Part shown: in pieces, positions 28,556-39,176 of the stretch
How the letters are laid out: each line of letters opens with the position of its first letter
Numbering within the stretch: the stretch's first letter is position 1
Source: Oceanipulchritudo coccoides
Lineage (GTDB): Bacteria; Verrucomicrobiota; Verrucomicrobiia; Opitutales; Oceanipulchritudinaceae
Length of the DNA stretch: 64,000 nucleotides
Assembly: GCF_010500615.1 (NCBI RefSeq)
Contig: NZ_JAAGNX010000001.1
Coordinates: 434,001-498,000, forward strand
Reading direction: 5' to 3'
Position numbers and translations under genes: made by a program
Notes under the pieces: generated by a model
Databases searched by the model: none
The model's input: only the letters and a program-made list of their open reading frames with translations
What the model was told of the DNA's origin: nothing

Positions 28556-31122
28556 CAGCGTGGGTCTGCCTTGCCTGGCAGGTGATGTGAAAAATAGCGA
28601 TCCTCAAGGCCCATGTGAAATGATTCATAGAACTTCATCATTTTCTTCAGGGACTTACGTGCCAGATCGATTGTTTTGTCGGTAGGGAGATTTGTTCGAG
28701 TCAATCCCTTGTCCAGTTCAAGTGTTCTGGCCGGAAACATTTCCTCAAGGGAGAGTCCGTCCAGCCAACTGAGGAAGACCTCTGTCTGTGAATCAAGCGC
28801 ATCCTGCGTCTGGTCACTGGAAACATAGTGCCTGATCCGGGAAAGGTTATCCCTCAGGGTGCTTGTTGTGAATTTAGCGGAACCGGTAAAGTCCCGTGCC
28901 CTCCATAAAAGAGCCACAACCCGGTCAAGATAAGCCCGGGAGCGATACTTCCGGTGATAGGCATCCAGTGCGCCCAGCAAGCGAAGAAGGGCGGTCAGGT
29001 CGGTATCATCGCGCAAATGCTCCCATTGCCGCTTGGCGATGTATGGAAGGACAACCGAAAGAATCACGGTGTTGTTCAAACCTCTTTCAATGAGCATACC
29101 GCTTTCCAGAAAGTACCAGCCGGCATCACGCAAGAGTGTACGACTGGCCGCTCCATGGATGATGTCCCCGGAATCGACGACGGACTGCATCAGTTCGCCA
29201 AGATGGAAATTACCGGATGAATCATCCTCGGCATTGGAAAACAAGTCGCAGGTATTCCTGATGCCATTCCAAACTTCAGGAGTAATCAAAGAACGAATCC
29301 GGCTGGCATTCAGATGGACGGAAAGCATGCACGATTTCGCTGAGGCTGGGTTCCTTTCATCGGTCAGGAGCTGCTCGACCAGATTGTCCGAATTGATGGA
29401 TCCCATTTTTCTGCGGGATTTTTCCGCGCCCGTGGCCTCGATGATCCCTTTCCAGAGTGGCGCATACAATTCCCGTTCCTTGGGCGTGAGCTCGCTCCAC
29501 CTGAGCTCCTCAAGGGTCTTGAGCATCCGCGCTGTAGAGCTTGCCCTCTCAAGATAGCGGCCCATCCAGTAGAAGGCCTCTGCTGCCCGGCTAGGCAGGG
29601 GATATTCTGTCCCGCCTATCCCTCTTTCAAGGCGGGTGCCCGGCCTTGTTGAAACATTCTTTTCAGGCTGCAGGGCCCATGTGTCCTTCAGGGAGTGGTG
29701 TTTCTCCCCCGAGGCCAGTAATTCGCTGCCGGGTCTTGCCAACCGGGTCAATCCGCCCGGCAGGACATATGGGCGTTTTCCAGTAATGAAAAAGACGCGA
29801 AGGACCGTCTCCTCAAGGGTTACCTTTCCTTCACGGTAGACGGGTAACTTACTCGATTCCGGTAGTTGCTGGGCCACGACAAGTCGTGGGTCCATCATGA
29901 GCAGTTCTTTCAGTTTTCCATTAAGGACTAGTTCCCGGGTTTCGGGCCTGGTCCGGACAAGGGTTTCCGGATGGCTCACGGTTTTAAGGCTCACCTGGTC
30001 AAGGTTATCCCGAATCCATTCCACTTGGTCAGGGTCATAGCCATGAAAGGTGGGGACAGTCTGCAGGATAGCCTGTTTTCCCGTGTAGTATCGGATGATG
30101 TCATTGGAGTGCCTGAGCAGGCTGCGGTTATCAGCGACGGCACATCCGAGGGCGTTGAGGATCTTGATGGATCCTTTCCTGACACATTGGACCAGTCCCG
30201 GGATGCCACTTTCATTGGTTGAGGCAAATGCGACTGGATCAATCGATCGGGGTTCCAACCTGCGGTATATACAATGCACCCGCATAAGGCCATTGATGGT
30301 TTTCAGAAATACATAGCCATCGCGGACAACCATGTCTTCAGGCAGAGTGAGGGGAATTCCCATATGCCGGGCCAGAAAACTTTCCTCGAAGAAATGTCTG
30401 CCTTTTTCACCCTCAGAGAGAAGCACAGCAAGGGCTTGGCCGTTTTCCACCGGGCCGGCCATTTCGGCAAGGGCTTCCGACAGTCTTGTTGCAAAGGAAG
30501 CAACCGGGTAGACGGGCAATGCTTCAAAGAGCTCGGGCAGGGCCTGTGCCTGGATGCGCCGGGCCTGAATGACATAGGAAATGCCAGTGGGTGTGGAAAA
30601 GCGGTTTTCCAGAACTTTCCACTCACCCGAAGGCGTTCGCAGAAGATCCATGGCGCCCACCGTAATCGGGCAATTCTCGTCTACCGGGATGTTATGTAAC
30701 TCCGGGTGAAAAGAGGGGTCCTCGAAGACCAACTCGGGAGGAATGATTCCGTCAATCAGGATTTTCTTTTCGGCATGGATGTCAGAGATAAAACTTCCGA
30801 AGGCACTGACACGCTGTAAAACACCTGCCTCGATCTGCTTCCACTCACGGGGTCGGAGAATTCTTGGAAAAATATCCATTTGGAAGGCGCCAAGGGTTTG
30901 CCGCCCCTCCCTCATGCGGTCCGCATGGAGTCCCAATTCGTTGGTCGCCCGGTCGGCAAATCTTTGGCGGTCCAGAAGTTGTTCGTCCGAGAGACGGGCA
31001 AGCCCATCCAGACATTTCCGGTAATGCGACTCCTTTCGCCCGGCTGGTGAAAAGACCTCGTTGCCAGCGGAGGGCAGGTGATCAAAAACCGATCCGGCTA
31101 TTGTCCTGTCATTCTTCCCCAT
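28555..31122 (-). CDS. Fused circularly permuted ATP-grasp and alpha-E protein
   Basis: An 855-residue fusion of the two modules that are separate genes further down the operon. Residues about 1-490 form a circularly permuted ATP-grasp ligase (MDIFPRILRPREWKQIEAGVLQRV near 83-106; MRVHCIYRRLEPRSIDP near 275; YVLPGGLTRLA near 450). Residues about 505-855 form an alpha-E domain (SRAAEAFYWMGRYLERAS). At the site where the stand-alone copy has E163-D164-N165, this one has E172-N173-R174 (VLENRFSTPTGISY), so the metal/ATP site may differ. A similar shift is familiar to me from fused members. It is the first gene of the five-gene operon, with its own candidate promoter behind the EF-G terminator. 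Confidence 0.9.
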   Translation of the reverse strand: MGKNDRTIAGSVFDHLPSAGNEVFSPAGRKESHYRKCLDGLARLSDEQLLDRQRFADRATNELGLHADRMREGRQTLGAFQMDIFPRILRPREWKQIEAGVLQRVSAFGSFISDIHAEKKILIDGIIPPELVFEDPSFHPELHNIPVDENCPITVGAMDLLRTPSGEWKVLENRFSTPTGISYVIQARRIQAQALPELFEALPVYPVASFATRLSEALAEMAGPVENGQALAVLLSEGEKGRHFFEESFLARHMGIPLTLPEDMVVRDGYVFLKTINGLMRVHCIYRRLEPRSIDPVAFASTNESGIPGLVQCVRKGSIKILNALGCAVADNRSLLRHSNDIIRYYTGKQAILQTVPTFHGYDPDQVEWIRDNLDQVSLKTVSHPETLVRTRPETRELVLNGKLKELLMMDPRLVVAQQLPESSKLPVYREGKVTLEETVLRVFFITGKRPYVLPGGLTRLARPGSELLASGEKHHSLKDTWALQPEKNVSTRPGTRLERGIGGTEYPLPSRAAEAFYWMGRYLERASSTARMLKTLEELRWSELTPKERELYAPLWKGIIEATGAEKSRRKMGSINSDNLVEQLLTDERNPASAKSCMLSVHLNASRIRSLITPEVWNGIRNTCDLFSNAEDDSSGNFHLGELMQSVVDSGDIIHGAASRTLLRDAGWYFLESGMLIERGLNNTVILSVVLPYIAKRQWEHLRDDTDLTALLRLLGALDAYHRKYRSRAYLDRVVALLWRARDFTGSAKFTTSTLRDNLSRIRHYVSSDQTQDALDSQTEVFLSWLDGLSLEEMFPARTLELDKGLTRTNLPTDKTIDLARKSLKKMMKFYESFHMGLEDRYFSHHLPGKADPR

Positions 31123-31140
31123 GGCGCATAATTCTGTTTG

Positions 31141-31169
31141 ATATCAGGGCCTTTTTCCCGGTCCGTCAA
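31141..31169 (-). promoter_or_regulatory. Candidate promoter of the ATP-grasp/transglutaminase operon
   Basis: On the minus strand TTGACG (31164-31169) is followed after 17 bases by TGATAT (31141-31146). The -35 is a near-consensus match and the -10 is only fair. The predicted start point is about a dozen bases upstream of the ATG at 31120-31122, and no Shine-Dalgarno sequence is visible in that short leader. The element sits directly behind the EF-G-like terminator, so the operon is probably independent of that gene. Confidence 0.5.
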
Positions 31170-31175
31170 TATAAA

Positions 31176-31208
31176 GGGCCCTGCCTCTCTTGATGAAAGG
31201 CAGGGCCC
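31176..31208 (-). terminator. Intrinsic terminator of the EF-G-like gene
   Basis: GGGCCCTGCC (31176-31185) and GGCAGGGCCC (31199-31208) form a perfect 10-base stem around a 13-base loop. Reading leftward, TTTATATT follows. It lies about 40 bases past the EF-G-like stop. Confidence 0.88.
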
Positions 31209-31246
31209 GACTGGATTCAATAAGGTCTTGAAAACCGGGGTGTCCC

Positions 31247-33316
31247 TTAGTCTGCATTCAGACGTTCGATGGTCTTCTTTTCGAGATCCCTTGGCATCTC
31301 CTCGTAGTGTGAGAAGGATTCCGAATGGAAGCCGCGACCACCGGTCAGGGAGCGCAGTGAGGTGCTGTAGCGATACAGTTCCATCATCGGGACGCTGGCG
31401 TTGATGACTTGGAATTTGCCATCTGTATCCATTCCCTGGATACGTCCTCGCCGGCTTGAGATGTCCCCCATGACGTCCCCCATGAAATCTTCCGGAATCT
31501 TGATCTGGACATTCATGATGGGCTCAAGGAGACAGGGTGAGGCTTCCTTGAAAGCCTGCTTGAATGCTTCTTTTCCAGCGATCTGGAAGGCGATGTCCTT
31601 TGAGTCAACCGGGTGCATCTTACCATCGTAGAAATCAATCTTGATGTCGCTCACATGGCAATGAGCCAGAATGCCCTCCTGACAGGCGGACTGGACCCCT
31701 TTCTCGACCGAAGGGACAAACACGCGATCCACGTTCTGCCCAACCAGTGAGTGTCCAAAATCAATTCCCGCATCGCGACTGAGCGGCTCAATTCGCATCC
31801 AGACCTCGGCAAACTGGCCAGCGCCACCACTTTGTTTCTTGTGGCGGTACTTTGATTCAGCTTTTTTGCGGATGGTTTCACGAAATGGCACCTTCGGCTC
31901 TTTGAGGAGAATCTCCACATTGAAGCGGCGCTTGAGGCGACCCTTGATGACTTCCAGATGCAGCTCTCCCTGCCCGGAGAGGACCAATTCCGCCGTTTCC
32001 TTGTTGTTCACGTACAGGAAGGTTGGGTCCTCTTCGTGGAGTGTGGCAAGACCTTCGGCCAGTTTGTCTTCATCGCCCTTGACCGCGACCTCAAGAGCGC
32101 CGTGGATATTGGGCTTGGGATACTCGACCGCGGGAAGTTTAACCTTCCTTCCGGGGCTGCTGAGCGTGTTGCCAGTGTGGGTGTCCTTGAGCTTGACCAT
32201 CACCCCGATGTCGCCCGGGCCAATCCTGTCGATATTCTCGCGGTTATGTCCCATCAAGGTGTAGATCTGCCCGATTTTCTCGGTGCAGTTCCTGTCAGTG
32301 TTGAACATCTCCATGCCTTGGCGTATTTCTCCGGAATACAGGCGACAGAATGACAACTCACCCACATGGGCCTCACTGATTGTCTTGAAGATATAGCAGG
32401 CCGCTTCCTTGTCGCTGAGAGAAATCTCAAGCGGTTCATCATTCTCATTCATGGCAGGGACCGTTTTTCGGTCCAGCGGGCTGCTTCCATACTTCGCGAT
32501 GAAGTCCATCAAGCGGGCGACACCGACATTGTGGGTCGCGGATGTGACGAATACGGGAATAAAGCTCTGTGCCTGGATCGCTGCATGGACGCCCTTGCGA
32601 AATTGTTCCTCGCTCAGACTTCCTTGCTCGAAGAAGATCTCCAGCAGGCTATCATCCGCTTCAGCCACAAATTCAATCAGCTCGCGGTGCAATTCCTTTA
32701 CGCGATCAGCCCATTGGCCTTCCGCCTTTTTTTCCGTGTAAGCGCCGCTGGCATCGGTTGCATAGTCGATTTCCTCACTACGCATGACATCGAGCACCTG
32801 ATTGAATCCCGGTCCTGGATTGATGGGGAGGGTCATTGGGAAGACATTGCTCCCAAAGTGCGCGCGCAGGTCTTCAAGGATGGCATCAAAATCAATGTTT
32901 TCTCGATCCGCGCCGTTCACGACGATCATTTTCGGAATACCGTATCCAGTGGCGTATTCCCAGACCTGATCTGTGCCCAGCTCGGCCCCGTTGGCGGCAT
33001 TTGCAACAACAAGGGCAAAATCCCCGACTCGCAGCGCCCCAAGGCCCTCACTGATGAAGTCGAGGTATCCGGGAGTATCGATGATATTGAACTTCTTGTC
33101 CGTCCAGTCACAATGGAGCAGGGAGGCATGAACTGAAATCTGCCGTTCTTTCTCGCTATCGTGATAGTCGGAAACGGTCGTTCCGGCCTCGACTGAGCCA
33201 AGTCGTTGAATGGCGCCCGCGCACCGCAACATGGCTTCCGTTAACATTGTTTTGCCTGAGGCCTGATGGCCGACAACAGCAAAGTTCCTTATGTTTTCGG
33301 GGGTATATGTTTTCAT
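31247..33316 (-). CDS. Elongation factor G-like GTPase (second-type EF-G)
   Basis: A 689-residue five-domain translational GTPase. G1 is GHQASGKT at 16-23 and G3 is DTPG at 80-83. G4 reads N134-G-A-D137 instead of the usual NKxD, so the guanine-contacting Lys is replaced by Gly. Domains II to V are present (EVAVKGDEDKLAEGLATLHEEDPTF, PVDSKDIAFQIAGKEAFKQAF, PIMNVQIKIPEDFMGDVMGDISSRRGRIQGM). It is shorter and more divergent than housekeeping EF-G and is not next to the str operon genes. It may be an EF-G2-type factor with a role in recycling or stress rather than the main translocase. The start has no Shine-Dalgarno sequence; an AT-rich TAAA directly precedes the ATG. Confidence 0.88.
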   Translation of the reverse strand: MKTYTPENIRNFAVVGHQASGKTMLTEAMLRCAGAIQRLGSVEAGTTVSDYHDSEKERQISVHASLLHCDWTDKKFNIIDTPGYLDFISEGLGALRVGDFALVVANAANGAELGTDQVWEYATGYGIPKMIVVNGADRENIDFDAILEDLRAHFGSNVFPMTLPINPGPGFNQVLDVMRSEEIDYATDASGAYTEKKAEGQWADRVKELHRELIEFVAEADDSLLEIFFEQGSLSEEQFRKGVHAAIQAQSFIPVFVTSATHNVGVARLMDFIAKYGSSPLDRKTVPAMNENDEPLEISLSDKEAACYIFKTISEAHVGELSFCRLYSGEIRQGMEMFNTDRNCTEKIGQIYTLMGHNRENIDRIGPGDIGVMVKLKDTHTGNTLSSPGRKVKLPAVEYPKPNIHGALEVAVKGDEDKLAEGLATLHEEDPTFLYVNNKETAELVLSGQGELHLEVIKGRLKRRFNVEILLKEPKVPFRETIRKKAESKYRHKKQSGGAGQFAEVWMRIEPLSRDAGIDFGHSLVGQNVDRVFVPSVEKGVQSACQEGILAHCHVSDIKIDFYDGKMHPVDSKDIAFQIAGKEAFKQAFKEASPCLLEPIMNVQIKIPEDFMGDVMGDISSRRGRIQGMDTDGKFQVINASVPMMELYRYSTSLRSLTGGRGFHSESFSHYEEMPRDLEKKTIERLNAD

Positions 33317-33429
33317 TTTAAACTATTTTTTAAAGAGCATGCAGCCAACGTGTCTGGCATTGGTGCGAACCATAGGAACGGGAATGCCGTTGCCAAGTTC
33401 AAAACTGGGTGAAGCCAAGAACTTTAAAG

Positions 33430-34233
33430 TCATGCCTCTTCAGCGACTGGATTCTCCAGTTTCCCAATGCTTTCAATCTCCACCGTGTACCGGTCACCTG
33501 CCTTGAGGTAGAGCGGAGGCGTGCGGGCCGCTCCGACGCCTGATGGCGTCCCGGTGAGGATCACAGTCCCCGCTGGCAGGGTGGTGCTTCCGCTCAGGAA
33601 GGCGATCAATTGGGGAACGGAAAAAATCAGGTCAGAAGTGTGCCCATCCTGCATCAATTCGTCATTGAGGTAGCCCCGGATCGCGAGTTTTCCGGGGTCG
33701 GGAATGTCCTCCCGGGTAACGATGTGTGGGCCAATTGGACAAAATGTATCAAAGCCCTTCCCCCGGCAGAATTGGCCGCCACCCCATTCCTTTTGCCAGT
33801 CTCGTGCACTGACGTCATTGGCCGCCGCGTAGCCGAGCACATGCTCAAGGGCTTCCGGTTCGGAAACGTTCCGGCAGGTTTTCCCGATAATGACGGCGAG
33901 CTCAGATTCAAAATCAACCTTGTCGCTCCGGAGATTTCTCGGGAGGAGGATCGGTTTACCCGGATCCTGCAGGGAGTGGGGCATCTTGAGGAAGAAAACC
34001 GGCTTCCGGGGAAGGTCTCCCCCCATTTCGAGGGCATGGGCACGGTAATTCTGGGCAATTCCAATAATCAGCGGCGGGTGGACCGGGGCCAACCTCTCCC
34101 GGATTGGAAGCCTCTGCTCACTCACCGAAAAAGAACCGAAAATATCCCCTTCAATCAGGAATCCCTCAGTTGGGCTGATCTCCTTTAAATAGACGATGCA
34201 GCCGGATTCATTGCGTGTTCTCAGGATCTTCAT
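33430..34233 (-). CDS. Fumarylacetoacetate hydrolase family protein
   Basis: A 267-residue enzyme of the FAH fold. Metal-binding residues are seen in VDFESELAVIIG (the ExE motif) and in AAANDVSARDWQ, and the C-terminal GTVILTGTPSGVGAARTPPLYLKAGD is typical. Known members cleave or hydrate C-C bonds of acylpyruvates, 2-hydroxyhepta-2,4-diene-1,7-dioate or oxaloacetate; the real substrate cannot be named. The ATG at 34231-34233 is preferred because an upstream in-frame extension has no family similarity. It is divergent from the phosphorylase homologue at 34337. Confidence 0.87.
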   Translation of the reverse strand: MKILRTRNESGCIVYLKEISPTEGFLIEGDIFGSFSVSEQRLPIRERLAPVHPPLIIGIAQNYRAHALEMGGDLPRKPVFFLKMPHSLQDPGKPILLPRNLRSDKVDFESELAVIIGKTCRNVSEPEALEHVLGYAAANDVSARDWQKEWGGGQFCRGKGFDTFCPIGPHIVTREDIPDPGKLAIRGYLNDELMQDGHTSDLIFSVPQLIAFLSGSTTLPAGTVILTGTPSGVGAARTPPLYLKAGDRYTVEIESIGKLENPVAEEA

Positions 34234-34325
34234 GAGGTAAAGAGTTGTAAAATGTCCTCGACAATTAAATTTATAATGATCTATTGCGTAGCGGTTTACG
34301 GACAAAACAAAGTCCCGGACCACTT

Positions 34326-34331
34326 TATCTT
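34326..34331 (+). promoter_or_regulatory. -10-like element directly upstream of the phosphorylase homologue
   Basis: TATCTT is 5 bases before the ATG at 34337, with no Shine-Dalgarno sequence. It is the same hexamer at nearly the same distance as upstream of mcsA. No convincing -35 is seen. Confidence 0.35.
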
Positions 34332-34336
34332 AACGC

Positions 34337-35677
34337 ATGAGAAAAAAAATCATATCACCACGGAAATTCGTCAAGCCATCCTTTGCCTACCTGATCGAGA
34401 AGAAACGGGACGGTGGGGAATTCAGCCAGGACGAAATCCGCTACATTGTTGACTCTATAATCGATAAGGAAATGCCCTCGCACCAGCTGGCGGCTCTTTG
34501 TTCAGTCATTTATTTCCAGGGAATGAGTGCCCAGGAGACGGCTGTTCTCTCCGAGGAGATGATGCTCTCCGGGGAAGTAGTTGACCTTTCGAAGATCACC
34601 CGCCCGAAAATTGGCAAGTATTCCACAGGTGGGGTTGGCGACAAGACTTCCCTCGTCCTGATCCCGCTTGCAGCAGCCTGCGGGGTAGTCATGCCCTCCA
34701 TGAACGGAGTTGATGAGGAGTTTGTGATCAGCAATCTGGACAAGCTCAGTTCGATTCCGGGATTCAACCCGAAAATGGACTTGAAGGCATTTATCAAGCA
34801 ATTGAGCGACGTCGGCTGTGTAATTTCCGAGCAGTCCTCGGAAATCGCCCCGGTCGATGAGATCATCTACGAGATGCGCCAGCAAACGGCGACAATCCCG
34901 AGCCTGCCGCTGATCACCGGATCCGTCCTGAGCCGCAAACTGGCACAGGGAGCCGAAGGGCTTGTTGTGGACGTCAAATGGGGCAATGGTTCCTTCATCA
35001 AGGATGTGGAGCAAGCTCGTCAGCTTGCCCGCTCGATCACCCGGGTCGGCCGTTCGATGAAACGCCGCTGTGTGGCTCTCGTGACAGACATGAATCAGCC
35101 GCTCGGTGACACCGTTGGGACGGGGCTTGAGATCCAGGAAGCGATTCAGCTCCTGAAGGGCGAAGGCCCGGAAGATTTGCAGGAGCTCGTGCTCAAGCTG
35201 GGGATGGAAATTGTCCGGTTGGCGGGTGTGGCAGGATCGACCCTTTCCGCCAAGCAAACCGTGCAGCGCGCCCTCAAGGAGGGGACAGCCTTTGAAAAAT
35301 TCAAGGAAATGGTTGAAGCCCAGGGTGGCAAGACCGCCTACTTGGATGACCCGGAGAAATTCCCGAAAGCGAAATACGTCCGCAAGTTGCCTGCTCCAAA
35401 ACGTGGGTACGTGCATACGATCAACGCTGGGATGATTGCCCGTGGTGTTCAGATGCTGGCGCTTGGATCAGGCAAGAGCAAGAAACTCGACCCGGCAATC
35501 GGCGTGTCTGAAATCAAGAAGGTCGGTACGCAGGTCAAGCAGGGTGAGCCCCTCATGATGATTCATTACAATGATGAATCAAAAATGGAGAGTGCCCTCG
35601 AGTATCTCAAGGCGGCCTATCGTCTTGCTCCGAAGCGCCCGAACACGCCTGACCTGATCGTCGAGCGGGTAGCGTAA
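34337..35677 (+). CDS. Thymidine/pyrimidine-nucleoside phosphorylase homologue with altered phosphate loop
   Basis: A 446-residue member of the thymidine phosphorylase / PyNP family by fold: an N-terminal helical domain (KPSFAYLIEKKRDGGEFSQDEI), the phosphate motif KYSTGGVGDKTS from K94, RQQTATIPSLPLITGSVLSRKLAQG, DVKWGNGSFIKD and a C-terminal domain. Where the family has SGRGLGHTGGT before LDKLESIPGF, this protein reads N123 to N133 (NGVDEEFVISN) at the same length. That removes the equivalents of E. coli S113 and T123, two phosphate ligands as I recall them. The thymine-binding Arg and Ser are kept and the Lys is Arg. It may therefore use another substrate or not be a phosphorylase. Confidence 0.8.
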   Translation: MRKKIISPRKFVKPSFAYLIEKKRDGGEFSQDEIRYIVDSIIDKEMPSHQLAALCSVIYFQGMSAQETAVLSEEMMLSGEVVDLSKITRPKIGKYSTGGVGDKTSLVLIPLAAACGVVMPSMNGVDEEFVISNLDKLSSIPGFNPKMDLKAFIKQLSDVGCVISEQSSEIAPVDEIIYEMRQQTATIPSLPLITGSVLSRKLAQGAEGLVVDVKWGNGSFIKDVEQARQLARSITRVGRSMKRRCVALVTDMNQPLGDTVGTGLEIQEAIQLLKGEGPEDLQELVLKLGMEIVRLAGVAGSTLSAKQTVQRALKEGTAFEKFKEMVEAQGGKTAYLDDPEKFPKAKYVRKLPAPKRGYVHTINAGMIARGVQMLALGSGKSKKLDPAIGVSEIKKVGTQVKQGEPLMMIHYNDESKMESALEYLKAAYRLAPKRPNTPDLIVERVA

Positions 35678-35729
35678 AGCTATTTCGGCGTGCGGCAACT
35701 GCGGCAAACCGTTGCTGTCTTGCCAGGCC

Positions 35730-37223
35730 CTACAGTTTTTCTGCCAGGTCGATGGCCTTGAGCATACCGGATGCCTTATTGACGGTTTCCTGGTATTCGG
35801 CATCGGGTTTTGAGTCAGCGACCAAGCCGGCACCACTCTGGACGTAGATCGTTTCGTCCTTGATGGTGGCCGTGCGGATGGCAATGCAGGAATCAAGATT
35901 TCCGTCATAGGAAAAATAGCAGACTGCCCCGGCGTAGGGACCGCGCTGTTCCTTTTCCTGCTCAGCAATGATTTGCATGGCGCGGATTTTTGGTGCTCCG
36001 CTGACTGTTCCCGCAGGAAAGGTGGCGCGCATCAGGTCGTAGGCATTACGGTTGCCGGCAATGTCCCCTTCCACTTGCGAGACGATGTGCATGACGTGTG
36101 AGTAGCGCTCGACCACCATGTATTCGGGAACCTTGACCGATCCGTATTCGCAGACCCGGCCGAGATCATTGCGGGCAAGGTCGACCAGCATGAGGTGCTC
36201 AGCCCGTTCCTTTTCGTCGGCGAGCAATTCCTTTTCGTAAGCAATATCCGTTTCAGTATTCTTGCCGCGGGGCCGCGTCCCAGCGATCGGGCGGACTTCT
36301 GCCAACCCATCAGTCAGGCGGACATGAACCTCCGGGGAGGCACCCACAAGCGCATACGGGCCGGCATCAAACAGGACCATGTAGGGGGATGGATTAACGA
36401 TCCTGAGGACCCGGTAAAGATCGAGCGGGCTCTTGGTATACCTTTTTTCAAAGCGTTGGCTGCCAACAACTTGAATAACGTCTCCAGATCGGATGTATTC
36501 TTTGCAGGTTTCCACCATGGACTCAAAGCGATCCTTCGTGAAGTTGCCATCGGGCACTTCGACTGTGCCGCTCGAGGGAACTGGCAGGGTAGGGATGGCC
36601 CGGCCTTTCCGGAGCAGGTCAGCAAGCTCCTGAAGGGCCTCCACGGCTTTATCATAACTGGCTTCCGCCTCTTCGGGTGAGCTCACGTGGGCATTCACGA
36701 GCAGGCGAATCGTTTGCCTGGCCCGATCAAAAATAACAAGTGTATCGGTGACCAGAAAGTGGGCCACGGGCATTTTCAGGACATCCTTATCAGCGATTGG
36801 AACAGATGCTTCCACGCAATGGATGTATTCATAACTTAGATATCCAACTGCTCCGCCAATGAAGCGCGGCATATCGGGGAGCCGAACCGGATTGTACTGA
36901 GCCATCTCCTCTTCAATGACGGAAAGCGGATCATCCGGACAGGGAAAGGACTCCTCTTTTCCATCGCGGTAACGGACCTTTACCTCGCCGCCGAGGTGCA
37001 TTTCAAAGGTTTTCCGTGGCTGGAATCCGATAAACGAATACCGGTTCAGGGTGGCGCCGCCTTCAATCGATTCGAGAAGGTAGGCTGGACCGCCGGAGGC
37101 CTTGAGCTTTGAATAGACGGAGACCGGCGTCTCAAAGTCGGCCATAAGGTCACAATACACCGGAATCAAATTGCCCTTGCCGGCATGTTTCTGGAATTCC
37201 GAACGACTGGGGAATATCTGCAT
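35730..37223 (-). CDS. trpE: Anthranilate synthase component I
   Basis: Chorismate-utilising enzyme that, with a glutamine amidotransferase subunit, makes anthranilate for tryptophan. The 497-residue protein shows the N-terminal Trp-binding domain (LLESIEGGATLNRYSFIGFQP near 50-70) and the C-terminal chorismate domain with IVNPSPYMVLFD, RPIAGTRPRGK, DLARNDLGRVCEYGSVKVP, ATFPAGTVSGAPKIRAMQII and YAGAVCYFSYDGNLDSCIAIRT. The LLES element argues for tryptophan feedback and for TrpE rather than PabB. The ATG at 37221-37223 follows the glmS stop by 17 bases, so glmS and trpE may be cotranscribed. No trpG, trpD or leader peptide is adjacent. Confidence 0.9.
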   Translation of the reverse strand: MQIFPSRSEFQKHAGKGNLIPVYCDLMADFETPVSVYSKLKASGGPAYLLESIEGGATLNRYSFIGFQPRKTFEMHLGGEVKVRYRDGKEESFPCPDDPLSVIEEEMAQYNPVRLPDMPRFIGGAVGYLSYEYIHCVEASVPIADKDVLKMPVAHFLVTDTLVIFDRARQTIRLLVNAHVSSPEEAEASYDKAVEALQELADLLRKGRAIPTLPVPSSGTVEVPDGNFTKDRFESMVETCKEYIRSGDVIQVVGSQRFEKRYTKSPLDLYRVLRIVNPSPYMVLFDAGPYALVGASPEVHVRLTDGLAEVRPIAGTRPRGKNTETDIAYEKELLADEKERAEHLMLVDLARNDLGRVCEYGSVKVPEYMVVERYSHVMHIVSQVEGDIAGNRNAYDLMRATFPAGTVSGAPKIRAMQIIAEQEKEQRGPYAGAVCYFSYDGNLDSCIAIRTATIKDETIYVQSGAGLVADSKPDAEYQETVNKASGMLKAIDLAEKL

Positions 37224-37240
37224 GGTCCGATGGAAATGGA

Positions 37241-39100
<1,860 letters not shown>

Positions 39101-39167
39101 AATTGGTTTGCATCACAAGAGGAGGAGGGTCATATAGCAAGCACAGAACCTTAACCTCCAACGCGAG

Positions 39168-39173
39168 TATTTA
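39168..39173 (+). promoter_or_regulatory. -10-like element directly upstream of glgC
   Basis: TATTTA ends 3 bases before the glgC ATG at 39177, and no Shine-Dalgarno sequence is seen. It is a weaker case for a leaderless start than mcsA or the phosphorylase homologue. The 76-base divergent gap to glmS must hold both promoters. Confidence 0.25.
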
Positions 39174-39176
39174 TCC

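Noticed and set aside
33317-33429. Small gene or RNA between EF-G-like and FAH genes
   Set aside because: Only a short inverted repeat around GGAACGG and CCGTTGCC; no open frame with a start signal and no RNA family pattern.
34502-35416. 304-codon open frame on the minus strand
   Set aside because: Antisense to the phosphorylase homologue, Cys/His-rich by codon mirror only.
35678-35729. Possible terminator between the phosphorylase homologue and trpE
   Set aside because: Only a 7-base imperfect stem with a GU pair and no T tract on either strand.
39101-39176. glmS ribozyme upstream of glmS
   Set aside because: The intergenic gap is 76 bases and shared with glgC; no ribozyme core is seen and the ribozyme is mainly a Gram-positive feature.
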